In this document: piece after piece, positions 11,079 to 23,002 of the stretch
Position numbering within the stretch: position 1 is the first letter of the stretch
Layout: each line of letters begins with the position of its first letter
Assembly (NCBI GenBank): GCA_011800155.1
Contig: CM022372.1
Coordinates: 2,170,001 to 2,234,000 of the forward strand
Origin: Flammulina velutipes
Taxonomy: Eukaryota > Basidiomycota > Agaricomycetes > Agaricales > Physalacriaceae
DNA length: 64,000 nt
Reading direction: 5' to 3'
The notes under the pieces: model-generated
What the model was told of the DNA's origin: nothing
Seen by the model: only the letters and a program-made list of their open reading frames with translations
The model's database searches: none
Made by a program: the position numbers and the translations under genes

Positions 11079-14000
11079 TTAGCTCTCGGCACCAGTGGGC
11101 GTGGCGAACGAATTGGCGTCAGGAGATGGTGGCCTCAGGGAGTCGCCGCCCCGCGGAACATCACCGTCTCCTGGTACATGGTCCGCGCTCACGCCACCAT
11201 GCTCATGCTGTGGGACCCGATCTTCGACATTTCTTCCTCTCTCTTCCTCCTCCTCCTCCTCCTCCTCCTCCACATCCTCCACATCCTCCTTGAGGTCGAT
11301 GCGATCCTTCACTCTCGCCTTCTTTGCCTTGACGACCCGCTGCCAGACATCTTCACAGTTTTCGGCGAGAGCACGATAAACGCTGGCTTGCTGACGGCCG
11401 TAAGCCGCGATGCCTTCCGTCAATGCGTCGTCATCCAACCCAGCCCAACCTGATGTCCGACCATCCCAGATTGTTGCCGTGTGGTTGAATGACTGCAAAG
11501 TCCTACGTTTCTCCTCGCGAAGGAGCCGTACATCTTCCCAAGAACGGTTGACGCGTGCGCGGCTCTTCAACCATTCAATCCGTACCATACCGTCCATCTC
11601 ATCCTTTGCCATCGAATCCATAGCGCCGCCAATAAGCCAAATCCAGGAAAGTTGGAACGTCGAGCTTCCATACTCAGCCCTCTCGCTGTTCTGACCAACC
11701 CGCCTTTTCTTCCTAGGCGCGTCCTGTGTGTCGTCGATATCGAAGACTTGGCTGTCGAGGTCCTTGACGTCCTTGTCTTCGAGGTTCCGCAGTGTCCTGG
11801 TCCAATCTCCTGGTCCTCGAAGATGCATGAGCGCGGTTCTGGCAGCGCGATACTTCTGGACCGCCAACTTCTCCCTAGCCTTCAGTCGATGAAGAGCCCC
11901 CCATGACCGCGTGTTCTGTCTCTGCGAGCGCTGATTCAGCTGGCGAAAGTAAGTGATCGACCGGCGAGATCTGATGACGGTTCGAAGGGTTTCCAGAGAG
12001 TCGAAACATTGGGCCTCTCGCAGCTGGGCCTCCTTGCTGGCTACATCGCCCAGGCAACCAGTCGTCCGGCCAGCGTCATCCAAATCCGATGGGAGAAAGA
12101 CCTGTTCTGCCTCTATGTCGCCCACGCGAGAGCCGGAGAGTCCAGCCAGCAGTGCCGAGACGCAGGGCATATAAACTTGCTGCTGGCTGCGATACTGATC
12201 TAGGTGACGTTGAAGAACCGTACGCTTTTCTTGAACGTCTTTGATCACAGCCGGTGTGTCCTTGTCATCACAAACCAGGAGCTGGATGATCTGTCGCCTG
12301 ATTGACGTGAGAAATGGGACATGAACAAGCTACAGCAATGGTGAACTTACTGTGTGTCCTCAATCACGAGCCCAAGTGCGATGCACGCACTTGCTGAGAC
12401 AACGTGAAGGGGTGTCTTCATCCGCGCTTCCAGACGCTCCGTCTCCTTCAATTTGAGGAGTATATTGACCTCTGAGGCATCTAATAATCAATCAGAACAT
12501 CGAAGATATGAGAACACCGAAGAAGACTTACGCAAAACGGGGAGGTAATACGGATTGGATCGTGTTTGGTCAGACTCCCAGTCGACGACCTGCTTCGTCC
12601 AGCGTGCGATAGCATCGATTGGCATCACCGCCGTAAAGTCGTCATGAGTAGTACTTTGAACATTGTACTCCCATAGCGCGTCGGCTTCCCGTTGATGGAG
12701 GCTAGTCGCTGCAAAAAGTGTTATCTGCTTGTTTTTGAACCGAAGCCATATCCATGGGAGCTTACCGATATTAATAGTCTTGTCCCAATTGTGAAAGCTC
12801 ATACGACGGTCCAGGATGTCATGTCGACTTCCGGGGAGCATTTCCTTCGTTGAGGAGGCGGCGTGGTTTAGACTAGACCATGTCCGCTCGATTCCTTCTC
12901 CATCGGTGCGTCCAACTCCCGGCTGTACGTGCATGCTGAATTGACACTGACACTCCATCTTATGCCCGCGGCAATGGCATTTCGGAACCCCGTATCCAAG
13001 TTTGATATCGGGCGAGAGTTGTTGGGCTGGTGGCATCAATAGCATACGTTGGAGGAATTTGATGGACCATTGGCATACAATATCGTATGAGAAGAAAATG
13101 GCAGAGAGGCCAGTGTCGCGTGTGGCCGACGTGGCTATCCAGTCCATGTTACAGTAGCTGGAGACGGATTAAAAACATATTGGTGCAGAGAATAAATGAA
13201 CATACCGCTCCCCACGTTGTAAATCACCCACACCGAGTGGCCGAATCATTTCATGTCGCGCACAGACACACATGCCTACGCCCGTCGATTGGAGCCCAGT
13301 ACTATTCTTGGACTCGGCGTGGGCTAACGTCTTGAAGCCACTGCATGTACTGATCTATACAAAGATCAGTTGAGGTTCGAACAGAAGAGAAGATAAATAA
13401 ACAGATACTTACATCGGTTTGCGTGACATTCTGGGCAATCCAGTTGAAGTAATCCGCTAGTCCACAGAAATATGCCATTCCGGTGTGGAGGCCTGGGTCT
13501 GCGGAGCTTAGTCGACGAAGATTGCTGAGGCGGAAGTTGGCATCGAGGGCCACAATTAACATGTACAGGAAGCTAAATAAAATGAATCAGCCAGCATTTG
13601 GTCAAATCAGCGAGCAAACGTACCTATCTTCCTTCTTGGCAGATTTCCAGTCATCCGGGAGATTAACGCCTACGCGTGGGCAGGCGGGGCAAGGAATCGC
13701 TAGCTCGCCCGGCTTGGTCGTTGATATGCCATCTGGCACTGCCCCCCGTCCTCCGCGCTTCAGCATTTTCAAATGGCCGTATTGACGATTCATCCGCAAC
13801 AAGGATTTATAACGCGTCTGGGGGGGTTTTATTAGTAAAGCCGCAAGAATATCATTAGAAAAACAAACCTTTGGGACGTCAATGCCCAGCCCATCAGTCA
13901 TCTTGGCTAACGCGTTGTAGTACTCGTAAATTGAGCACTTGCCCGAAGCCGCAAGTTTTTCGTACGTCTCCAATGCGCGCATGGTGACACCAGTCTTCGG

Positions 14001-14803
14001 ATAGCGAGTAGTCGACGGGTAAATCTCCGCGCGTAAGAGCTGTATACGGCGGGGTACTCGACTGGAACAGCAGCAATAATCCGCGTTGACCTTTGATATG
14101 CCATGTTCGTGGATGATGGAGAAATCCTTCGCGGCAGGAACAGGATTTGGACAGGGCGCTCCGTCGTAGTGGCCAAATTGCAGCCGGAGCCCGAGCTGTT
14201 GCAAAGTATGGCGCTCAAAATGAGAGCCGTTCCAGAACTGCATCCCAAGTCAATAAAGAGTTGGGTCTGATGCAGGGGAAAAGAAAACGCACCTTGAGAC
14301 GATGGAACGGCAGGCGTCTGTGGTTGGTGAGGACACAGTCTTCGCATTCTAACCAGTTCCCCCAACAATCCTCGCATCCATAACACGCGTCCGCGATGCC
14401 ACAGGTCGCACAGTCAGACCCAGCAGCCTCGCCTCTACCCTCTAGCCGTATCATCTCGTAGAGGAACTCTTGGGGACGGCCATCGGCTACCCATTGTATC
14501 ATATTCTTGTCCTGTAACTATGGTGAGAATATATAGGAAAGTATGGGAGAGCAAACGTACAGAGTTTGCATATCTGTGTTGTATGGGCTTTGCCTTGGTT
14601 GCAGGTTGGAATCCAGTGAGGTCGATATTGGCGGACGCTTGGCCTTGGTCGATCCGGGCACAGGTCATAGGGATAGATCTGAGGAGTCGACGCCCATCCA
14701 CTGAGGTGGCGACCACTCGAGCAGGAAGAGAAGTGTCGTCGATATCATCGTCGTCAGCGCGTACTACTTTGAGTGTTCGTTTTGGCGCGCATCCCTTCTT
14801 CAT
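11079..14803 (-). CDS. KDZ transposase with CxC2 cysteine cluster
   Basis: Ten exons (14561-14803, 14293-14517, 13869-14237, 13624-13817, 13413-13572, 13206-13354, 12766-13157, 12532-12708, 12351-12480, 11079-12297) total 3258 nt, exactly 1086 codons, so the gene is intact at 1085 residues. Residues ~115-150 form a CxC2-type zinc cluster (CATCG..CYGCEDCWGNWLECEDC). The catalytic RNase-H-like core includes SYDIVCQW (~residue 470) and the family hallmark TDGEGIERTWS (~530), preceded by GVGMCVCARHEMIRPLG and CHCRGHKMECQ. The C-terminal third is helical and ends in an acidic run of glutamates encoded by a GAG/GAA repeat (about 11238-11275). The protein should act in the nucleus as the DNA-cutting transposase of the element. 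Pfam families expected to match are CxC2 and KDZ. Confidence 0.93.
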
Positions 14804-14964
14804 GGTAGGATCAACAAAGACTTGAAAGTCAGGCCCATATTTGGTAAATCACATGATTCTCAAGGCAGGCAGAGCGAATACATTTTGAGAGCAAGTTACA
14901 GCACTACAACAACAAGAAAAGATAACAAATATAGCGGGGTACAGTAAGAGTACGTGTAAAATAG

Positions 14965-15592
14965 CTAGTAGTAGATTGTATCATTGCGAATATGTGGAAG
15001 ATGGGTTGAAGGATTGACGGACTCCGGGACGTCAACAGCGCGACGAGGGCCATGCGTGCGGCAGGGGGCAGCATGGTCGTGCTCACAGAAACGCGTGCCG
15101 TAAGACGCCTCGAAGTTCATGATGCGGTGAGTGATACGATGCCTCGCCCAGTTGTACTCCAACCACGTCATGATCTTCTACATCGCGAGGTTAGTAAAGA
15201 ACTGGACCACGGGGGGAAGTACTCACTTGGTACAATTGTTCAATGCGGTCCGACTTTGTAGCAAGTGTGGCTGCGTCCAGGTTGGCTTCGGTGTGGAAAG
15301 TGCCTGGTACAGGATCCACGTCGTCTGCGTACCACCAAGGGAAGGCCTTGAAAAAGGCAGGAACGATGACTGTCGATGGCGTCAATGATAATCCGAACGA
15401 GCGTAAAAGTAACCCACTTGAACGAGCAAATACCTCTGCGATCTCCCGGGTTTCCTCGGTATCGCGCTCAACCATGTATGAGTGCCAGAACGAGGCCAGA
15501 AGTTCTCTGCGTGCGCCAAAGAAGGGTTCACTGCCATACAATCAGCCTGAGCCCAATCATAAAACACCGTAGACTCACAATGACGGTGTCAT
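14965..15592 (-). CDS. KDZ-element companion protein, 176 aa
   Basis: Exons 15579-15592, 15227-15530 and 14965-15177 total 531 nt. The 14-nt first exon (ATGACACCGTCATT) joins in frame to EPFFGARRELLASFWHSYM. The middle part contains PFFGARRELL, VERDTEETREIAE and AFPWWYADDVDP; the last exon contains KIMTWLEYNWARHR and two Cys-His groups (FCEHDHAAPC). I do not recognise a domain. Its position 160 nt upstream of the transposase start, on the same strand and inside the element, suggests an accessory role in transposition or element regulation; that is inference from context only. Confidence 0.7.
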
Positions 15593-15835
15593 GGTCAAGG
15601 CGCGAACGGTGGTGGTGATGGTTCGAGTTGAAGAAAGAAAATTTCAAATGTGGTCATATTTGGCTGGTCACGGGACACTGATTACATCAATTCACTACAT
15701 ATTATATACCGCGAGCTACAACAAAAATAAAGTGATTACAATGTACATAAAGAAAGCAAATAACAAAAAAGAGATGCGACGACAAAAAAAGGAGGATAGA
15801 TAACAAAAGAGATGGGTGTATACATTTTTGAGTGA

Positions 15836-17256
15836 TCAAAACTCCGGGCCCCAAGGACTGGCGTACTCCCACTCGTCCTTTGCTGTGTCCTCCATCTGGA
15901 CAGGATTCCTTCTCTGACGGGCAATCTCCGCTCGAAGCTCGGCGGCTGCACGCCTATGGGAGTCAATCCACTCCCTGATGGAAGTGTCACCGTCCATTTC
16001 GTCCCAATTGGTCTTGTTCTCCTCGACCTGCTCGACCTTGATCTCAACCTCGACGTTCTCGACTTTGACGTCGTCCATGGCACCGTCTGCCGTGTCCTCC
16101 TTGCCTGCTCCGAGGATCTGGCTGACCTCAGCCTCTTCCATGTCGACATCCTCTGAATCAGATGCCGAGCTCTCGTCAACGAAAGGGCGACACCAATCGT
16201 CGATCACGTGTCCGCAATACTCGTCAAAATGAGCCTCGTCGCGAAACTCGACTTCATCGTCGTCGCGGGGAGAGAGAGAGAAAGGGGACAGCGATGGCAA
16301 AGGCAAAGGCGAGAACTCGTCGACCTCATCGTCATCGCGAGGAGAAAGACACAACGGCGATGGAGGTGAAAGCTCGAAAGGAGATCCAAGCTCTTGGGTT
16401 GGAGAGCTCACGCCGATCGACGAAAATGGGGAAAGTGTAGGTGCCGGTGACGCAAACTGGTACGGTGATAGAGAAGGGGATGGACTGGGAGATAGGGACT
16501 CGTTCCCAGGCGTTGAAGCGAGAACTGGGAGCACTGGGGCGGTTTCGGCAGGAACAACTTTTTTGACGTTCCAAGCGGGACGAGGACGCGGGCGGATGGA
16601 TGATATTGGCTTGACTTCGACATTTTCGATGGCGGGAATAGTCCACGGAGTTTTGGAGGCGATAATGCAAAACTTTGTGACACTATATTCGAGCATGGGT
16701 AACACTGTATCCTAGAAACATGTCAGTCAAAAAACAACGACCTTGGAGAAAGCTGCTTACTTGAATCTCCTTATCCTGGCGCGCCTCGTACTGCTCCAAT
16801 GTTTCGTCGAGTCCGCGTACAAGGGGGAAATCCAAACGATAGGCAACATACAGACGGGAGAGGAAATCTTCGACTTCCTCCTCGTCCCCAGTCTGCTTCG
16901 CGATGATATACGGCCGAGCTCTGGAAAGCATCCAGTCGCGACCACTGGGAAAGGACGCCTACGAAAAAATACAGTGTCAGTAATAGGACGATGAGAGATA
17001 ACGACAGGGCATACCGGAGGAAGGATAGGCAGCGGGAGCGTGTTTGTCTGCTCCTGCTCTTTGACCTTACGCGTCTTTTGAGGCTCAGAGGTCGGCTTAT
17101 CCCGAATACGCGCCTGTGTGATGATTAGGACGCGTAAGAAGAGACATTGACGCGTAGAAAAACTCTTACCTTGCGGATGACCGGGAAAGGAATTTTGTTC
17201 TTCTGGTAGGGCATGGAGGCCTTGCGCGGGCGGCTGGTCTTCGAGATATTGGCCAT
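15836..17256 (-). CDS. KDZ-element companion protein, 419 aa, acidic and Ser/Pro-rich
   Basis: Exons 17170-17256, 17015-17113, 16761-16958 and 15836-16711 total 1260 nt. The N-terminus is basic (MANISKTSRPRKASMPYQKN). A central helical module follows (ARPYIIAKQTGDEEEVEDFL, then LDETLEQYEARQDKEI). The last exon is a low-complexity Ser/Pro region with repeats of LSPRDDDEV and an acidic stretch, ending in WGPEF. The basic-then-acidic layout would suit a nuclear DNA- or chromatin-associated protein, but this is inference. I recall similar proteins beside other agaric KDZ transposases, though without a characterised function. Confidence 0.75.
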
Positions 17257-17570
17257 TGAGAAGGAGTAATGGAGCACTGGATGAAAAGAAAGCAGGGATA
17301 AGAGACGAAACGGGCGATGGCGCATTTTATAGTGGCGAAATAAGGTTTATCAGACTCCGCTCGCCATCCGAGCCCGGCTGAGGAGGCGCAATCGCAGTAG
17401 AGGGGCCAGCGAAGCATACATTACATGTAATACGCCGGTCGTGGATGACGAAGAGATTCTCGGACCAGGGTACAGTGTGCGGGGTGGGCGCAAATGGTAT
17501 GCGGCGGGCGCAGCGTGGAACAGACAGACCAAACAAACGAGCATGGTGCAGCAGGATATAGATTATTGCG

Positions 17571-18297
17571 CTACGCCACTTGGTACAGGAGAGTACGTTG
17601 TTTCTTCGCAATTAACAAGGTGCCTTTGTCAGCGTGCTGGAGGAGATCCACGACGTATCCATGCATCGTCTCGTGGCGAGAGCGGATAACAACCCCATCC
17701 TGGTATGCCTGATGCATGACCCCCGCCTCCTTCTGGATTTTGTCCAGCTCTTCCTGGCAAATCTCCAAGTCCTTTTGGAGGCGGTTGACACATTCGGCGA
17801 CCTCCAGGCGAGCTTGGTCGAAGAGGTAGTGATTCTTGAAGTCAACGACGAGTGACGCAGCCCAGCCGACAAGGGAATTGGAAGAGGCGACTCGCAGTTG
17901 AGCGTCAATGGCTCGCATACGACGAAGACTGCGGTTAGTCAACTTTTCATCAATAGTTCTATGTGGGAGGGGGTACTCGTTAGAGGGTATGAGAGTACGA
18001 GAGGACATGATAACGCACTTGAGAGGGGATAGCGGTGTGGGTCCTTGGGATCTACGTTTTCTGTCCAGGACCGTTGCTTTTCTATCATAGTTGTTCTTGG
18101 CCGCTTGGAGACGCTGGACGCGGTGGCTATCAGTTTGAGCAGTGAGAAAAGAGCCAGAAGATAAAGAAAGATGCGCACCTTTCATAATCCCTACGTTTGC
18201 GCTCCCGTGCAGCCTCCTGGCGTTCTTCGTCGGTATGGTAGAGGGTCGGACGTCCGCGCTTCGCCCTGCAAAAAATGGGTCAGTCGACATCGTTCAT
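17571..18297 (-). CDS. KDZ-element companion protein, basic N-terminus and coiled coil
   Basis: After splicing, the coding frame begins AKRGRPTLYHTDEERQEAAR, an AT-hook-like KRGRP followed by a basic helix. It continues in a second exon (HRVQRLQAAKNNYDRK..) and, after an intron ending acatag, in a long helical exon with RSLRRMRAIDAQLR and DLEICQEELDKIQKEAG, stopping at 17571. This frame differs from the longest open frame over the first exon; it was chosen because it yields a continuous basic/helical protein with good splice sites. The start is not settled: ATG at 18297 is followed by an in-frame stop unless another intron is used. About 200 residues. It probably binds DNA and dimerises, by inference from composition. 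Confidence 0.6.
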
Positions 18298-18956
18298 GGT
18301 GGCAAAAGGAGACCAAATACATTGGTAATCAAGTTCCGAACGTGAGCAGTTATTTGGTGAGGAGGGGGGAAACAGTGTTGGTGGTCGAGGGTCAAATCAC
18401 AAATCCGTAAGGGATCCATATTACGGATCTGAGTTCTTCAGACATTTATTCAGACATTTATTCAAGTTGTTCTCCAATGAGCTAAACCTCATGGATAATG
18501 AAACTAGACGTTATTTTATGAACATTGTGGTACTTCCGAGGTAAGTACAAGAGTGAGATACTGATAGAGTGTTCAAACAAAACCCACCCGCTAAGATTAT
18601 CCTCCAGACATTATTGAGACGTTAATTCCCGCTTACATCCAGGTATCCAAATCAAGATGGGAGTGCATGTATATGATATCTAGGATAACATATATGCTAC
18701 TCCGAAGTCGATGAATGAAGGTTATGTAGCATAACCTTGCATATTGTCGACGGGGTGGGGTCCATATAGGATGAACGGATCATATTCTCAAGCCGAAAAG
18801 GATCCGACTATATGGCCTTGTTTGTGAAAGGCTTGCCTATTTTCCTGGTGCGTCGCGTCGCTGGTAATTTTCCCCCATCTATAGCAAGTCGCGTTCTAGT
18901 CGTGTTCTAGTCGCGTCTCAACGCATACGGAAACTACTCTTTCTGTCCACTTGAAT
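18298..18956. promoter_or_regulatory. Divergent central region of the KDZ element
   Basis: This 659-bp gap separates the leftward four-gene arm from the rightward two-gene arm and must contain the starts of both transcription units if the arms are co-regulated. It holds a short tandem duplication (cagacattta ttcagacatt around 18431-18460) and repeated tctagtcg words near 18895-18915. No gene is apparent. Confidence 0.45.
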
Positions 18957-21370
18957 ATGGCGGCTGAGTGAGTCCGATAACGTTATGATTCCACGCGTGT
19001 TCTGATTGTTCCATTTGCAGGTCTCCACCACCACCCTATATCACGGAAGTCAAGCCGTTTGTCCGATGCTGGGCGAAGGGCTCGCGTCTGACGTGGCTGG
19101 AAAACTACCTCTCTCCCTATACTTCTGCTCGCAATCGTGGCACCCACCATGGCACCGAATATGCCGCCTCTGTCGTCAACGAATATCTGGCCAAGTATAC
19201 GTGGTACCTCAAAATGGATGCGGAGCCAACGGCCGCCAACCTCTGCTCGGAGGCCTTATTACCTCTGGGAACTCTATGCCTCAAGCAGGAGGCCATTGCC
19301 CGCCTCCAGTCGGTATGTTCCTCCCCTCCACTTTCTATCGTATTTTCTGACGCGACATGTCGCTAGGCCATTCCCAAGTGGCTCGCACATCGATACAGCA
19401 AAGCCGAACCCATTTGCAAGATGACGAAGAAGGAAATTAGCAGCAATCCTATCGCGGCAATTTTGGCCAAGGTCGGCGATGTCAATGTCGATGAACTCCA
19501 GCGTTCACGGACTCCCGAACAACTTTGGGCCAAGGCGAACAAGGCGACCATTGACGCGGGATTCAATCCATGGTTCGCTGCCAGTGGACTGTCCGCCAAA
19601 ACCCAGCGCCTCCCTGCTCGTAACAAATGGGTGGACAAGCATTTCTCCACTCTCGACAAGGCCGAGCAGAAACGCTGGAAGAAGGCCTCAGACGAGGAAA
19701 AGGCAGAACGCGCGAACGACAAAGAGAGCGCTAGGGAGCCGTTGCATCGCCTGGAGCCAACAGAGTTGCAGAAGTACGTTCACTTATTCTGAGCCCCATA
19801 TGCAGACGTCTAATCTTCGTTCAGAGCGTTAGATGGTATTGCAGGTACCTTGCAGCCACTGCTTGAGGGCTTGCATGAGTCCTTGGGTGGTAATATCCAC
19901 TTCTTCTGGGCTGGACCTGAGCCCAGGAAGGGAGGGCAGGTCAATGTGATCTCGTACGTCTTTTACATTTATTTTCCAGTCGTTTACCCACATTTCCAGC
20001 CTTCATGTTGGTAGCGATAAGTCTGCAGTTCCCCAGCCATTTGATACAGCAAGCGGGGACAGGGGACAGCAACGCCGAAAGTACGCTGAGGCGGCGATTG
20101 GAGAATTCGCTATGGAATGTTACAGTGCGTCTTCTTATTCCCATTCTCGGTTCCTCGTACTGATGTTCTCGAAGGTTTAGAGGAACAAGAAGAACGCGCA
20201 CTTCCTGGAATATCTATGTCTCGCGCTGCGCCTGCTTTCATGCGTCAACCAATGCCGTGGAACAATAGTCTTGGTGGCCAGGTCACTGTCATTCCCTCCA
20301 CTTCGTCCACCAGCACCCTGTCGTCAAAGACGGCGGAGCAGGTGACTAGTCCATCCAACGCACAATCTCCGACGCCGTCTACGGCAACGAAACGGAAGCG
20401 AAAGAGAAGCGGAGAGAAGTCGTCGCGTAGGAAGCGTCGCAAGGGAAGTGGGTCGGACTGCGAGGACAGCAGCCGCGACAGCGACCACGACGACGTGGAC
20501 AATGACGGAGAGGTTCACAACGACGGCGAGAATATGGGAGACACAGGTTCTACTGGCAAAAAGGCACATCAAACGCGTTCGCGAGCGGTCCTCGAGGACA
20601 TCACCAACACTATCCCATCTCTCGTTCGCTCTTCCTTCGATGTCAACAATCTCGATCCTGCGCTTCTGCTCGCCTTCGACATACCCACGAACGGGCCGTT
20701 GGACTCTCCAACTGGGCCGAACACACTCCCGCTACCATCTTCGCCAACTTCGCCATCCTCGACGACGTCTACGGGAACTCCTCCCACCCTGTCACCAATC
20801 CCATCTCCTGCCTCCCAAGTACCCGACTTGGCAAGCAAACTCGTGGGTGCTCCAGAGTGGCTCTCTGGAGAAGCAGGTGTTCCGTGGTGTCAGAGCCTGG
20901 ACTTGGGGCCCGAGTTCGACAAACTCCTGGACGCCTGGGTGACGTTGGAAGCGGCACACGCTTTCGAGAAGAAGAAGCCGTTGCCTTTCCCCAAGCTTCG
21001 TCCAGCAGGCGTCCAATACTGGGCGCAATGCGCCAGAATTCGTTACCCGCCCATCCAGCCATTGGCCGACAATATTCGAAAGACCGCCAACGATTTTTGG
21101 GTTTGGTGGACCAAACTCCAGCCGAGATGGAGGGCGGTCACTATCGAGGACGCTCCCTTCCGCCAGCAGCATCGTCAGGACAACACGGAGGACCAGGACT
21201 GGGGCGGCATGAAGACCAGTGGCTGTACTGGTCATTTTTCAACGATCACAGCTCTTGCGTTCTGGGGGCAGGCGTGCAACCTCGCAGCCGAGTCGGTACT
21301 TGCGCGGGGTGAGTGGGTGGCCGCCGTTGAGGATGTTGAATGGGTACTGCGTTCGATGGTGGCCCGTTGA
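18957..21370 (+). CDS. KDZ-element companion protein, 719 aa
   Basis: Exons 18957-18967, 19021-19312, 19367-19773, 19825-19953, 20000-20124 and 20175-21370 total 2160 nt, an intact frame. The 11-nt first exon (MAAE) joins SPPPPYITEVKPFVRCWAKG. Conserved-looking blocks include ALDGIAGTLQPLLEGLHESL, AGPEPRKGGQVNVISLH and FAMECYS, followed by a Ser/Thr-rich region and a lysine/arginine cluster (KRKRKRSGEKSSRRKRRKG, a likely nuclear signal). A Pro/Ser tract follows, then a C-terminal globular part with PEWLSGEAGVPWCQSL. Proteins with the GPEPRKxGxVNVxSLH block are common beside agaric transposons, but their biochemical role is unknown to me. The first gene of the rightward arm. Confidence 0.82.
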
Positions 21371-21546
21371 ATTTTGTAATCTCCGGACAATTTTACTTAT
21401 TGCTTATACTACTACTGGCATTATTTACTGTATCTTACTTGTATTGTCTTTTTTTTGTAGCCATTGGAATGTAGTTTTCTTGTACAGCACGATGCCGTGG
21501 GGTCCGGTCAGTTTACGTAGTAATTGACTAGTTGTTTTGCACTACG

Positions 21547-22647
21547 ATGAGTCTGCACTGTTTGGACTGTAGCGGGACTCGTGCATTTGACGGTTTGCCT
21601 ATATTTTATGCCATGTGTTGACATGATATCTAATCTTCGGCAGATTGTCGTTGCGCATGTGATAGCTGTTGTATGTTGTTATTTTATTCTGAGAGACGGA
21701 GGCTTTAAACTATTTTAGCGTTGACGATCTACTACGACGCCAACACCGACCGCTACTTGGTTTTGCAGGCTGACCTTCTCGTAATTGAGGAATGCTCTCG
21801 CGAGGAGGCCGAATTTGCGACGCACCTGCTTTGGGAAGATGGCGATATCGCAGAGTCTGCCGCTCTGGCTGGTGACTGTTGGTTTTGCGCGCTGGATGGT
21901 TGTGACTGTGCGGAGGTTTCCCTGTCCGATGGTACGTGGCATTCCCCTGTCCTTGCTGATAAACTGATTTGGCCAAGATGTAGGTCTTGGGTGGGCCAGC
22001 CTTCGAGATGGTCACTGCGACGATCCATTTTGCTGCGAGCTCGAAGTTATTCGTACGTTCTCCAGTCAACACCCCCAACACAAACCCATTCATCTCTTTT
22101 CCTAGTTCGAGGCAATGGCAACTGTCGATGCTGTGTTTGCGTCGACAGATTTCATTTCTTGGGGACGTATGCGGGAGGCTTCGATTTCAGCGAGGACGAA
22201 TGCATCGACGGCGCTGGAGACACCCACGAGGATGTATCCGGTGAACAGGAGCAGGTGGCGGATCTCGACGGTGAGGGCATCGAACGAATCCAGCCTGAGG
22301 AGTGTGGCGGGCAAGTGGATCAGCAGAGCGGGCGCCGCGACGGGAAAAAGGTGCAATGCAGCCACATTCGGGACCTCTACTCGGGCCCAAGAGTCGACGG
22401 TGAAGGCATCGAACCCGTCTGGGCCGCATTGGCTCTAGCCAAGGAGCGTGGCGGGCAGGCGGCGGATATCCTTTTGGAGTTGAGACTCAACGCTAAGACG
22501 CAGGAGGGTGGCGGGCAGGCGACGGGGCAGAGCGGTGAGCGTGACGGGAAGGTTGAAATGCCTGGATTGAAGGTCGACGAAGGGGGCGGGCAAACCGAGG
22601 AGCGGGGCGGGAAAATGCAGGAGCGGGGCGGAAAGGGCAAAGAGTAG
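21547..22647 (+). CDS. KDZ-element companion protein, 289 aa, Cys-rich then Gly-rich
   Basis: Exons 21547-21592, 21719-21931, 21984-22052 and 22106-22647 total 870 nt. The start MSLHCLDCSGTRAFDA was chosen because it splices in frame to LTIYYDANTDRYLVLQ and supplies a CxxC pair. Further cysteine groups follow: CWFCALDGCDC, CDDPFCCE and NCRCCVCVD, about a dozen cysteines within 130 residues, suggesting several zinc sites. The last exon encodes degenerate Gly/Glu/Arg-rich repeats (GGGQ, ERGGKMQERGGKGKE). Two segments, DLDGEGIERIQ and RVDGEGIEPVWAAL, echo the transposase motif RTDGEGIERTWSSL. Function unknown. Confidence 0.68.
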
Positions 22648-22970
22648 ACCTGCTGCACCGAAGCGTCAAGCGGAGTATCGAAGTGTAGTTAGTAGCACCC
22701 GAATTCATTTCATTTTGTAGCGTGCTTTTATTTTGCGCCACGCTGGAATGCCGCCACACTAGAGGACACCGAGAAGGCCGAGTACGCGGAGTTTGCCGGT
22801 TGGTTTAAGGTGTCGGCAAACGCCGCCGCCATTTTATGTATCGGTTATGCAGTGGTTATGCATTCCACTGCAAATAATTAGACGGTTGAGCACTTAAGCT
22901 AATGCAACCCTAGTGTAGGGCCTGGCCTGACTAGGAGCAACTTCAAAATTTGGCAAAGGGGCCACTGCTC

Positions 22971-22979
22971 GCAACCAGT
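22971..22979. repeat. Right copy of the 9-bp direct repeat
   Basis: gcaaccagt, matching 10812-10820. It lies 24 bases beyond the last WD40 coding base at 23003, inside what would be an intron. Confidence 0.65.
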
Positions 22980-23002
22980 CCTTTTGGGTCTAATATTACA
23001 AC

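Larger units (their letters stand above)
10821..22970. mobile_element. KDZ (Kyakuja-Dileera-Zisupton) DNA transposon, about 12.15 kb
   Basis: The element is bounded by a 9-bp direct repeat and interrupts a WD40 gene. It contains six genes: four leftward (KDZ transposase 11079-14803, then genes at 14965-15592, 15836-17256 and 17571-18297) and two rightward (18957-21370, 21547-22647), diverging from a ~660-bp central region. For the five genes with complete models the exon lengths add up to multiples of three without internal stops, suggesting a young insertion. I could not find clear terminal inverted repeats; there is only a weak match between inner-end sequences near 10890 and 22880. The boundaries therefore rest on the direct repeat and on restoration of the host gene. 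No TET/JBP dioxygenase, known to accompany some fungal KDZ elements, was seen. Confidence 0.8.

Noticed and set aside
17939..18290. Long open frame beginning MSTDPFFAGRSADV as the true start of the KDZ companion at 17571-18297
   Set aside because: Splicing at good sites gives another frame (AKRGRPTLYHTDEERQEAAR..) with coherent basic/helical composition; the long frame runs through introns.
10821..22970. Terminal inverted repeats for the KDZ element
   Set aside because: Comparing the two ends inward gave only weak, gapped similarity; none is claimed.
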